In this document: piece by piece, positions 1 through 5,931 of the stretch | Layout: the number at the start of each line of letters is the position of its first letter | Numbering within the stretch: position 1 is the first letter of the stretch | Source of the DNA: Coxiellaceae bacterium | GTDB lineage: Bacteria > Pseudomonadota > Gammaproteobacteria > UBA9339 | Reading direction: 5' to 3' | Assembly (NCBI GenBank): GCA_003142435.1 | Contig: PLMI01000052.1 | Location: forward strand, 1,533 to 8,064 | Length of the DNA stretch: 6,532 bases | Program-made: the position numbers and the translations under genes | Notes under the pieces: model-generated | What the model was told of the DNA's origin: nothing | Database searches by the model: none | What the model saw: only the letters and a program-made list of their open reading frames with translations

Positions 1-4
1 GTTC

Positions 5-40
5 GCGACAGTCATGTATGTAAATATACACTCCTGTCGC
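5..40. repeat. ERIC-like imperfect palindrome
   Basis: A 7-bp perfect inverted repeat (gcgacag at 5-11, ctgtcgc at 34-40) encloses a second 5-bp repeat (tgtat at 15-19, ataca at 26-30) around a 6-nt loop. The two stems are separated by a symmetric 3-nt internal loop. Read on minus, the arms contain CAGGAG and TGACTG, the same two hexamers that flank the central hairpin of the enterobacterial ERIC consensus as I remember it. The GC-rich flank at 49-60 may belong to the same element, and the other flank would lie before position 1. No T-run follows, so a classical intrinsic terminator for dnaK is not evident. Copy number in the genome cannot be seen from here. Confidence 0.6.
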
Positions 41-130
41 TCTCTCCTCGCCGCCTAGCGTAAATTCCAAACTGCTCGGGTATATCGCACCAACCCTAAG
101 ATCCTGTTTGCGAAGAGTATAGAAGCCTGT

Positions 131-2122
131 TTATTTATCTTTTACTTCTTCAAACTCTGCATCTACTACATTTTCCTTTTTGCCGCTTTCTTCTGAAGAC
201 GAAGCGCCACCTTCTGCACCGCCGGCACTTCCAGAAGTTCCACCTTCAGCTGAACCAGAAGTACCGCCAGCAGCACCAGAAGCGCCACCACCTTCCTGCG
301 CTTTTTTCGCGTAAATGCGTTCAGCCATTTTCGACGCAGCTTCTTCTAATTCTTTCGTCTTAGATTCAATTGCATCTTTATCGTCACCTTTAACAACTTC
401 TTTCAAGGCTTCAATTGCAGATTCTATCTTGCTCTTTTCATCAGCTTGAACTTCTGCCCCTAAATCCTTTAACGATTTTGTCGTGCCGTGAATTAAACTA
501 TCGGCATGATTACGTGCATTCACTAACTCATGGAACTTGCGGTCAGATTCTTTGTTTTCTTCTGCATCTTTAACCATGCGTTTGATTTCATCCTCCGACA
601 AACCGGAAGATGCTTTAATCACTATCGACTGCGCTTTGCCTGTGGCTTTGTCTTTTGCCGAAACATGTAATATGCCATTAGCATCGATATCAAAAGTAAC
701 TTCAATTTGCGGGATTCCTCTAGGCGCTGCCGGAATATCTGCTAAATCAAAGCGCCCTAAAGATTTATTATGCGCCGCCATTTCTCTTTCACCTTGTAAA
801 ACATGAATTGTAACTGCTGTTTGATAATCGGCTGCAGTTGAAAAAATCTGAGAAGTTTTCGTGGGAATTGTCGTGTTTTTCTCGATCAATTTCGTCATAA
901 CTCCGCCCATGGTTTCAATGCCAAGTGAGAGCGGCGTTACGTCAAGCAGCAACAAATCTTTTACCTCTCCCGCCAAAACACCGCCTTGAATTGCAGCGCC
1001 AATTGCTACAGCCTCATCCGGATTTACATCATGACGAGGTTCTTTGCCAAAAATATTTTTCACCATGTCTTGCACTTTTGGCATTCTGGTTTGTCCGCCG
1101 ACTAAAATGACTTCGTCTATTTGCTCCGGTTTTAAACCAGCGTCTTTCAAAGCAATTCGGCAAGGTTCAATGGTACGATCCAAAATATCTTCAACCAAAG
1201 ACTCTAGCTTAGATCTTGTAAGCTTTATGTTCAAATGCTTTGGACCTGCTGAATCAGCGGTAATATAAGGTAAATTGACATCGGTTTGTTGCGATGAAGA
1301 CAATTCAATCTTTGCTTTTTCAGCGGCTTCTTTCAAGCGCTGTAAAGCCAAAGGATCATTGCGCAAATCAATGCCCTGATCTTTTTTGAATTCAGTAACT
1401 AGGTAATCAATTAAACGCAAATCTAAATCTTCACCGCCCAAGAAAGTGTCGCCATTTGTTGATAACACTTCAAATTGATGTTCGCCATCTACTTCAGCGA
1501 TTTCAATAATAGAAATATCGAATGTACCGCCACCAAGATCGTAAACTGCGATTTTGGCATTTCCCCTCTTTTTATCCATGCCGTAAGCTAAAGCAGCAGC
1601 TGTTGGTTCATTGATAATTCTTTTTACTTCGAGGCCTGCAATTCTACCGGCATCTTTTGTTGCTTGACGCTGTGAATCGTTAAAGTATGCTGGAACTGTA
1701 ATTACAGCCTCTTTAACTTCATCACCCAAATAAGCTTCAGCAGTTTTTTTCATTTTAATTAAAACTTCCGCTGAAATTTGCGGCGGCGCCACTTTTTTGT
1801 CATGTACACTTATCCAAGCATCACCATTGTCTGCTTTGACAATTTGATAAGGAACAATTTTTATATCCCGCTGTGTCATAGGTTCGTCAAATTTGCGACC
1901 TATTAAACGTTTAATTGCATATAAAGTATTTTTAGGATTAGTCACTGCCTGGCGTTTAGCAGAATCGCCAACTAAAATTTCACCATCGTCTTTATATGCC
2001 ACGACAGAAGGAGTCGTGCGACTACCTTCGCTATTTTCGATGACGCGAACTTTGTTGCCAGCCTCTAAAACAGCCACGCATGAATTAGTTGTCCCTAAGT
2101 CAATACCAATAATTCTAGCCAT
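131..2122 (-). CDS. dnaK: Chaperone protein DnaK (Hsp70)
   Basis: Cytosolic ATP-dependent Hsp70 chaperone that binds exposed hydrophobic segments of unfolded proteins and cycles with DnaJ and GrpE. The nucleotide-binding domain (about 1-385) shows the phosphate-loop signature IDLGTTNS at 7-14, the Hsp70 signature DLGGGTFD at 195-202 with the catalytic Thr at 200, and the third signature around 338-352. The hydrophobic linker DLLLLDVTP (389-397) leads to the substrate-binding beta domain and the alpha-helical lid (about 510-605). The protein has 663 residues against 638 in E. coli. The excess is a Gly/Ser/Ala-rich tail (about 609-645) before the conserved acidic end [10 protein letters not shown]. 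The start is set by [14 protein letters not shown] and by a GAGG Shine-Dalgarno 10 nt upstream. A sigma-32 promoter and a leader hairpin precede it. No dnaJ or grpE is visible in the window; dnaJ could lie beyond position 1. Confidence 0.98.
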   Translation of the reverse strand: MARIIGIDLGTTNSCVAVLEAGNKVRVIENSEGSRTTPSVVAYKDDGEILVGDSAKRQAVTNPKNTLYAIKRLIGRKFDEPMTQRDIKIVPYQIVKADNGDAWISVHDKKVAPPQISAEVLIKMKKTAEAYLGDEVKEAVITVPAYFNDSQRQATKDAGRIAGLEVKRIINEPTAAALAYGMDKKRGNAKIAVYDLGGGTFDISIIEIAEVDGEHQFEVLSTNGDTFLGGEDLDLRLIDYLVTEFKKDQGIDLRNDPLALQRLKEAAEKAKIELSSSQQTDVNLPYITADSAGPKHLNIKLTRSKLESLVEDILDRTIEPCRIALKDAGLKPEQIDEVILVGGQTRMPKVQDMVKNIFGKEPRHDVNPDEAVAIGAAIQGGVLAGEVKDLLLLDVTPLSLGIETMGGVMTKLIEKNTTIPTKTSQIFSTAADYQTAVTIHVLQGEREMAAHNKSLGRFDLADIPAAPRGIPQIEVTFDIDANGILHVSAKDKATGKAQSIVIKASSGLSEDEIKRMVKDAEENKESDRKFHELVNARNHADSLIHGTTKSLKDLGAEVQADEKSKIESAIEALKEVVKGDDKDAIESKTKELEEAASKMAERIYAKKAQEGGGASGAAGGTSGSAEGGTSGSAGGAEGGASSSEESGKKENVVDAEFEEVKDK

Positions 2123-2161
2123 ATTTTGCTTGCCTCATTTTAAATTTTTGCTGAAAATTTT

Positions 2162-2183
2162 GTTCTTTAAAAAATAAAAGAAC
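2162..2183 (-). promoter_or_regulatory. Hairpin in the dnaK 5' leader
   Basis: A perfect 7-bp inverted repeat (gttcttt at 2162-2168 and aaagaac at 2177-2183) with an 8-nt A/T loop lies between the sigma-32 promoter and the dnaK ribosome binding site. In the transcript it would begin a few nucleotides after the expected start point and end about 25 nt before the GAGG motif. The stem is AU-rich and would melt readily. It could stabilise the 5' end of the mRNA or take part in thermal control, but the repeat itself is the only evidence. Confidence 0.45.
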
Positions 2184-2198
2184 TAATTATTGATATTT

Positions 2199-2227
2199 AT
2201 ATGGGGAACAAAAAAGAAAATTTCAAG
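2199..2227 (-). promoter_or_regulatory. Sigma-32 (RpoH) heat-shock promoter of dnaK
   Basis: On the minus strand a -35 element CTTGAAA (2221-2227) and a -10 element CCCCATAT (2199-2206) are spaced 15 nt apart, counted from CTTGAA. This matches the established RpoH consensus CTTGAA-N13-15-CCCCATNT almost perfectly. It predicts a transcription start near 2190 and a leader of about 68 nt. A TATAAA overlapping the -10 region lies 19 nt from TTGAAA, so weak sigma-70 use is possible but less convincing. Confidence 0.9.
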
Positions 2228-2378
2228 AACTAAAGCGGCAAAAAAGATTCATTAGTAAAAAAAATTGCTATTTTTGATAACATATTGATTTTGTTGGTAT
2301 TTTTCATTACATTGTTAGTTGCGGCGATGTTGAATAAATCGCCATCTATATCCGTACACGTACAAAATACAATACGAC

Positions 2379-2406
2379 ATGACAATAGAAAACGACTAAT
2401 TGTCAT
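2379..2406 (-). terminator. Inverted repeat across the mutM stop codon, weak terminator candidate
   Basis: A perfect 8-bp inverted repeat, atgacaat (2379-2386) and attgtcat (2399-2406), surrounds a 12-nt loop and contains the mutM TGA stop (2403-2405). The stem is AT-rich, and on minus it is followed by a U-rich but interrupted stretch rather than a clean U-run. It may end or slow transcription of the rpmB-rpmG-mutM unit before the dnaK promoter, or protect the mRNA 3' end. The sequence 2230-2402 between mutM and the dnaK promoter shows no convincing gene. Confidence 0.35.
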
Positions 2407-3221
2407 AAACTCTGACATTTAGGACAGAAAACTGTACTTCTCCCTCCCATACGAATTTCCTGCAAAAGACTAACACAATTTATACACGGCAACCCACTGC
2501 GCCCGTAAACCTGTAACTCATTCTGAAAATAGCCAGTTTTTCCATCGCTTGTAATGTAATCGCGAATAGTTGTTCCGCCTTTTTTGATTGCGTTTTTTAA
2601 AATGATTTTTATTGATTTTACTAAGAGCTCGCTTTCAACTAATGTAAGATTTTGTGAACTTTTCTGGGGATGGATTTTTGCTAAAAACAAAGCTTCATTA
2701 GCGTAAATATTACCGACGCCTACAACAACTTTACTATTCATCAAAAATTGTTTAACTGCAACTTTACGATTTCTTGATTTGGAAAATAAATACTTTCCTG
2801 TGAAATTTGTTGATAATGGTTCAGGTCCTAAAAACTTTAAAAGTTTATGTTGTTTTGGATCTAGCGAAGTCCACAATAATGAACCAAATCTTCTCGGATC
2901 TATAAAACACAAAGACTTGCCATCGGCAAAAATAATAGTTACATGTTCGTGTTTACCTATTTCGTGATCCTTAGGTAAAATTTGTAATCTTCCCGACATC
3001 CCCAAATGCAAAATTAAAGCTCCATTTTGAGTGTTTAAAAGCAAATATTTGCCCCGTCTTGTAACATTTAGAAAAATATTATTCAGTAATTTTGTCCGAA
3101 TGTTTTTCGGAATAGGCCATCGCAACTGATATTGACGAATGATAACGTCAAGTATAGGAATATTTAGAATTTGCTTTTTAATACCGCAAAGAATGGTTTC
3201 TACTTCTGGCAGCTCTGGCAT
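2403..3221 (-). CDS. mutM: Formamidopyrimidine-DNA glycosylase (Fpg/MutM)
   Basis: Base-excision repair glycosylase and AP lyase that removes 8-oxoguanine and formamidopyrimidines from DNA. At 272 residues it has normal family length (E. coli 269). The N-terminus MPELPEVETI supplies the catalytic proline (Pro2 before Met removal) and Glu3. Lys58 in RRGKYLL matches the conserved active-site lysine. Met75, Arg110 and Phe112 (LGMSGRL and DPRRFG) fit the triad that fills the gap after base flipping. The helix-two-turn-helix region includes VVVGVGNIYANEALF (165-179). A C-terminal zinc finger has Cys246-x2-Cys249-x16-Cys266-x2-Cys269 with the conserved Arg261. It is the third gene after rpmB and rpmG, 33 nt from rpmG, as in E. 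coli. The start is fixed by the catalytic proline although the Shine-Dalgarno is poor: an AAGGG lies 15 nt upstream, inside a small inverted repeat. Confidence 0.97.
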   Translation of the reverse strand: MPELPEVETILCGIKKQILNIPILDVIIRQYQLRWPIPKNIRTKLLNNIFLNVTRRGKYLLLNTQNGALILHLGMSGRLQILPKDHEIGKHEHVTIIFADGKSLCFIDPRRFGSLLWTSLDPKQHKLLKFLGPEPLSTNFTGKYLFSKSRNRKVAVKQFLMNSKVVVGVGNIYANEALFLAKIHPQKSSQNLTLVESELLVKSIKIILKNAIKKGGTTIRDYITSDGKTGYFQNELQVYGRSGLPCINCVSLLQEIRMGGRSTVFCPKCQSL

Positions 3222-3236
3222 GAAAAAATGTGATAA

Positions 3237-3250
3237 CCCTTAATAAAGGG
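3237..3250 (-). repeat. Small inverted repeat between rpmG and mutM
   Basis: CCCTT and AAGGG form a 5-bp stem with a 4-nt loop in the 33-nt gap between the rpmG stop and the mutM start. On minus, a T-run (3222-3229 region) follows about 7 nt later, directly before the mutM ATG. It is too weak for a strong terminator. It could attenuate read-through or sequester the only purine-rich AAGGG upstream of mutM, lowering mutM expression relative to the ribosomal genes. Confidence 0.3.
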
Positions 3251-3254
3251 GGAA

Positions 3255-3434
3255 CTAGCTTTTGATTTTCGCTTCTTTGAATTCAACATGTTTGCGCACA
3301 ACCGGATCATATTTCATAATCACAAGCTTCTCGGCTTTTCCACCCGTAGCGCTTTTTGGATTTCTTCTGGTAGTGTAATAAAAACCGGTACCGGCTGTGG
3401 ATTCCAACTTAATTTTGTAGTCTTTTTTTGCCAT
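3255..3434 (-). CDS. rpmG: 50S ribosomal protein L33
   Basis: Small basic protein of the large ribosomal subunit. The minus-strand frame from ATG at 3434 encodes 59 residues beginning [20 protein letters not shown] and ending FKEAKIKS. It carries the family features [15 protein letters not shown] (12-26), [15 protein letters not shown] (36-50) and the EAKIK end typical of proteobacterial L33. There are no cysteines, so this is the zinc-free form. E. coli L33 is 55 residues; the extra residues sit near [11 protein letters not shown] Shine-Dalgarno AAAGGTAA lies just upstream, and the gene starts 24 nt after the rpmB stop, so co-transcription is expected. Confidence 0.97.
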   Translation of the reverse strand: MAKKDYKIKLESTAGTGFYYTTRRNPKSATGGKAEKLVIMKYDPVVRKHVEFKEAKIKS

Positions 3435-3458
3435 AATTATTACCTTTAATTACATTAA

Positions 3459-3707
3459 TTACTTGTCTTTCACTATCGCTGCTTTGTATTTTCCAATATT
3501 ATGCAATACCGTTTCAATACCAAGCTTATCGATTATACGCAGCCCTTTTCGGGATACTCTTAGTTTGATAAAAAGCTTTAAATTTTCCACCCAAAAACGC
3601 CGTTTTTGTAAATTAGGCTCAAAACGTTTTTTCGTTTTGTTATTAGCATGAGAAACATTGTTTCCAACTAAAGGACTTTTGCCAGTAACGTGGCATACTC
3701 TAGACAT
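3459..3707 (-). CDS. rpmB: 50S ribosomal protein L28
   Basis: Component of the large ribosomal subunit; the 82-residue product compares with 78 in E. coli. It begins [20 protein letters not shown] and continues with [18 protein letters not shown] and [16 protein letters not shown], all diagnostic of bacterial L28. The frame stays open 12 codons further upstream, to an ATG at 3743. The start at 3707 is preferred because the family begins MSRVC and because a GGAG Shine-Dalgarno sits about 6 nt before it. It is the first gene of rpmB-rpmG-mutM, preceded by a sigma-70 promoter about 50 nt upstream, and is divergent from the hydB-like gene. Confidence 0.97.
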   Translation of the reverse strand: MSRVCHVTGKSPLVGNNVSHANNKTKKRFEPNLQKRRFWVENLKLFIKLRVSRKGLRIIDKLGIETVLHNIGKYKAAIVKDK

Positions 3708-3762
3708 ACAATTCTCCAAACAATTAAAACACAATTCGCGCAACTGCGATTAAAGATTCTAA

Positions 3763-3791
3763 TTTATACCAAAAAACACTGTAATTTTCAA
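3763..3791 (-). promoter_or_regulatory. Sigma-70 promoter of rpmB-rpmG-mutM
   Basis: On minus, TTGAAA (3786-3791) and TATAAA (3763-3768) are separated by exactly 17 nt, close to the sigma-70 consensus. The predicted start near 3756 gives a leader of about 50 nt before the rpmB ATG. A second TATAAT-like hexamer on minus at 3826-3831 lacks a recognisable -35 partner. Confidence 0.75.
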
Positions 3792-3896
3792 GTGGTAAGA
3801 AAGTTTGGCGGTATCTCAGTTTAAAATTATAGTCCGGCACTGCCATTCCATTTATGGTTTTCTGCGACGGCGGATAAAATCTGTCCTTATTCCCAC

Positions 3897-3925
3897 TTGT
3901 TTCTGCTTTTCCAAGGAGCTATAAT
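3897..3925 (+). promoter_or_regulatory. Probable sigma-70 promoter of the hydB-like unit
   Basis: A perfect TATAAT (3920-3925) stands 17 nt after TTGTTT (3897-3902), a half-matching -35. The predicted start near 3932 leaves a leader of about 50 nt before the ATG at 3982. A TTGACA at 3960-3965 is too close to the start codon to serve this gene. No clear FNR or sigma-54 site was found by eye. Confidence 0.5.
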
Positions 3926-3981
3926 CTCTGTAATTTTTGTATTTTTAATACTTTAATTCTTGACAAAATGACGAGAAAATA

Positions 3982-5910
3982 ATGACCACTACAGTACAAG
4001 ACAAATACCAATCTTTAATAGAAAAGGCCCAGAAAGCCTTTTCTAAATATGATTTTTCTAAAACGGTTCAAATTAGAGTAGGTTCTGCAACTTGCGAAAA
4101 TGCCGCAGGATCGCACAACGTTGCCGAAGAATTCCGTAAAAATATTGAGTCATCTGGAAGAAAAGACATCTACCTAAGACCGGTTGGCTGCACAGGGCGC
4201 TGCAGCTGCGAACCAATAGTCACGGTCGTTATGCCTGGGGAAAAAATGGTAGTTTATCAAAAAGTCGATACAAAGGCTGCCCATGAGATTTTCGTTTCCC
4301 ATATTCAAGGGGGGAAAATAGCTGAAAAATATTTATTGCCTCAATCTTGCCCTCCAGGAGACATTTTAAAGCATTCTCTCAGCCAGGAATTACTCGCCAA
4401 AGAGCCAATAACAAAAGAGTTTTTTGATTTATATGGCGATGTGCCATTTTTCAACTGCCAAAGCCGCATTGCATTACGTAATACAGGAATAATTGACCCG
4501 GAGAGCATTGACGAATATCTATTGCACCATGGCTTTTTGGCCTTGACGCAAGTATTGGAAAAAAATGATCCTGAAGGGGTAATAAACCAAATACTGGCTT
4601 CTAAACTACGCGGCAGAGGCGGCGCAGGATTCCCAACGGGGAAAAAGTGGCAATTTGCCCGCGGCAATGAAGAAAAAACGCGTTATATTATTTGTAATGC
4701 TGATGAAGGAGATCCGGGAGCCTTTATGGATCGAAGTGTATTAGAATCCGACCCATTTAGCGTTATTGAAGGTTTGATGATTGGCGGTTTTGCAATCGGC
4801 GCACAAAAAGGGTTTTTCTACATTCGCGCTGAATACCCGCTTGCCGTTGACAGAGTGCAAAAGGCTATCGATAAATGTCATGAATGCGGCATTTTAGGTA
4901 ACAATATTCTTGGATCCAACTTTAGTTTCGATATTGAAATTCGCTTTGGCGCCGGAGCATTTGTGTGTGGCGAAGAGACTTCTTTAATTAACTCCATCGA
5001 AGGTGAAAGAGGCCAGCCGCGTCTGCGTCCTCCCTACCCTGCAATTAAAGGCTTATGGGGCAAGCCCACAGTCATCAACAACGTTGAAACGCTTGCCAAT
5101 GTTCCCGCTATCCTTGTTATGGGAGGCGATACTTTTGCCAAAATAGGCACGGAAAAAAGCGGCGGCACAAAAGTTTTTGCTCTTGCAGGAAAAATTAATC
5201 ACCTGGGATTAGTAGAAGTGCCAATGGGAATGACTTTACGTCAAATAGTGTTCGATATAGGCGGCGGAATTCCCAACGGCAAAAAAATTAAAGCTGTACA
5301 AACGGGAGGTCCTGCTGGCGGTTTTATTCCAGAACCATTGCTCGATACCCCCGTAGATTATGATACTTTGATGCAGTTAGGCTCAATTATGGGCAGCGGA
5401 GGAATGATCGTAATCGATGAAGATGATTGCGCCGTTGATGTTGCCAAATTTTATCTTACTTTTATGCACGATGAATCGTGCGGAAAATGCACCCCTTGTC
5501 GCGAAGGTACGCTTAGAATGCTGAAAATTTTAGAAAAGATAACAACAGGGAAAGGCACAATAGAGGACCTAAAGCACCTCGAACGTTTAGCAAAGCTTGT
5601 CGGTAAAACATCTCTCTGTGGCCTTGGAAAAGCAGCACCAAATCCAATTTTAGCCACATTGAAATATTTCCACGATGAGTATGTGGCACACGTAGTTGAT
5701 AAAAAATGTCCAGCAAAAAAGTGTACTGCATTAATACACTACGAAATCAATCCGGCTAAATGCGTCGGTTGTCATGCATGCGCTAAAGTTTGTCCGGTAA
5801 CATGTATTTCAGGCGAACGTTTAAAAACACATGTAATCGATCAGAACCGCTGCATTAAATGCGGCAGTTGTTTCAGGGTCTGCCGATTTAGCGCAGTTGA
5901 TAAAAGTTAA
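3982..5910 (+). CDS. hydB: NADH-linked hydrogenase beta subunit, HydB/NuoF family
   Basis: Flavin and iron-sulfur subunit expected to exchange electrons with NAD(H) through FMN. Domains in order: a thioredoxin-like 2Fe-2S domain (about 1-110, Cys38, Cys70, Cys74); the NuoF core with the FMN/NADH glycine-rich loop GRGGAGFPTGKKW (211-223), NADEGDPGAFMDR (239-251) and GAGAFVCGEET (323-333); an SLBB segment (about 395-480); the N3-type cluster Cys500-x2-Cys503-x2-Cys506 with Cys546; and a C-terminal ferredoxin part with Cys594/597/600/604 and Cys624/627/630/634. Cys576 and Cys581 form a further conserved-looking pair. Length and architecture match HydB of Thermotoga maritima (626 residues as I recall), whereas complex I NuoF lacks both terminal iron-sulfur domains. 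The first thioredoxin-domain cysteine appears replaced by Val33. It is first in its operon, 21 nt before the hydA-like gene. The Shine-Dalgarno is weak (GAG at 3973-3975). An NAD-dependent formate dehydrogenase beta subunit is the main alternative. Confidence 0.9.
   Translation: MTTTVQDKYQSLIEKAQKAFSKYDFSKTVQIRVGSATCENAAGSHNVAEEFRKNIESSGRKDIYLRPVGCTGRCSCEPIVTVVMPGEKMVVYQKVDTKAAHEIFVSHIQGGKIAEKYLLPQSCPPGDILKHSLSQELLAKEPITKEFFDLYGDVPFFNCQSRIALRNTGIIDPESIDEYLLHHGFLALTQVLEKNDPEGVINQILASKLRGRGGAGFPTGKKWQFARGNEEKTRYIICNADEGDPGAFMDRSVLESDPFSVIEGLMIGGFAIGAQKGFFYIRAEYPLAVDRVQKAIDKCHECGILGNNILGSNFSFDIEIRFGAGAFVCGEETSLINSIEGERGQPRLRPPYPAIKGLWGKPTVINNVETLANVPAILVMGGDTFAKIGTEKSGGTKVFALAGKINHLGLVEVPMGMTLRQIVFDIGGGIPNGKKIKAVQTGGPAGGFIPEPLLDTPVDYDTLMQLGSIMGSGGMIVIDEDDCAVDVAKFYLTFMHDESCGKCTPCREGTLRMLKILEKITTGKGTIEDLKHLERLAKLVGKTSLCGLGKAAPNPILATLKYFHDEYVAHVVDKKCPAKKCTALIHYEINPAKCVGCHACAKVCPVTCISGERLKTHVIDQNRCIKCGSCFRVCRFSAVDKS
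4019..4045 (+). repeat. 10-bp hairpin inside the start of the hydB-like gene
   Basis: TAGAAAAGGC (4019-4028) and GCCTTTTCTA (4036-4045) are perfectly complementary around a 7-nt loop, in roughly codons 13-22. A short T-run follows at 4053-4057. This is the strongest simple stem-loop seen in the window. It could act as an intragenic attenuator or affect early translation, or be a coincidence of the Lys/Ala-rich codons there. Confidence 0.45.
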
Positions 5911-5931
5911 TTACATTAAGGTGAAAAAATA

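Noticed and set aside
537..1268. Plus-strand frames opposite dnaK
   Set aside because: They are antisense shadows of a strongly conserved gene with no motifs of their own.
2230..2418. 62-codon minus-strand frame after mutM
   Set aside because: It overlaps the mutM end, the inverted repeat and the dnaK -35 element. It shows no recognisable motif and its composition resembles intergenic DNA.
3708..3743. Upstream extension of rpmB by 12 codons
   Set aside because: L28 proteins begin MSRVC and the GGAG Shine-Dalgarno supports 3707. The added residues match nothing in the family.
3724..3846. 40-codon minus-strand frame upstream of rpmB
   Set aside because: It contains the rpmB promoter, has no clear Shine-Dalgarno and no recognisable family. 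It is probably chance.
3832..3850. GGCACTGCC as a sigma-54 promoter element or operator
   Set aside because: The GG-N10-GC spacing of sigma-54 promoters is not met on either strand. The 4+1+4 palindrome is too short to claim.
3960..3965. Perfect TTGACA before the hydB-like gene
   Set aside because: It is only 16 nt from the start codon, so its -10 would fall inside the coding region.
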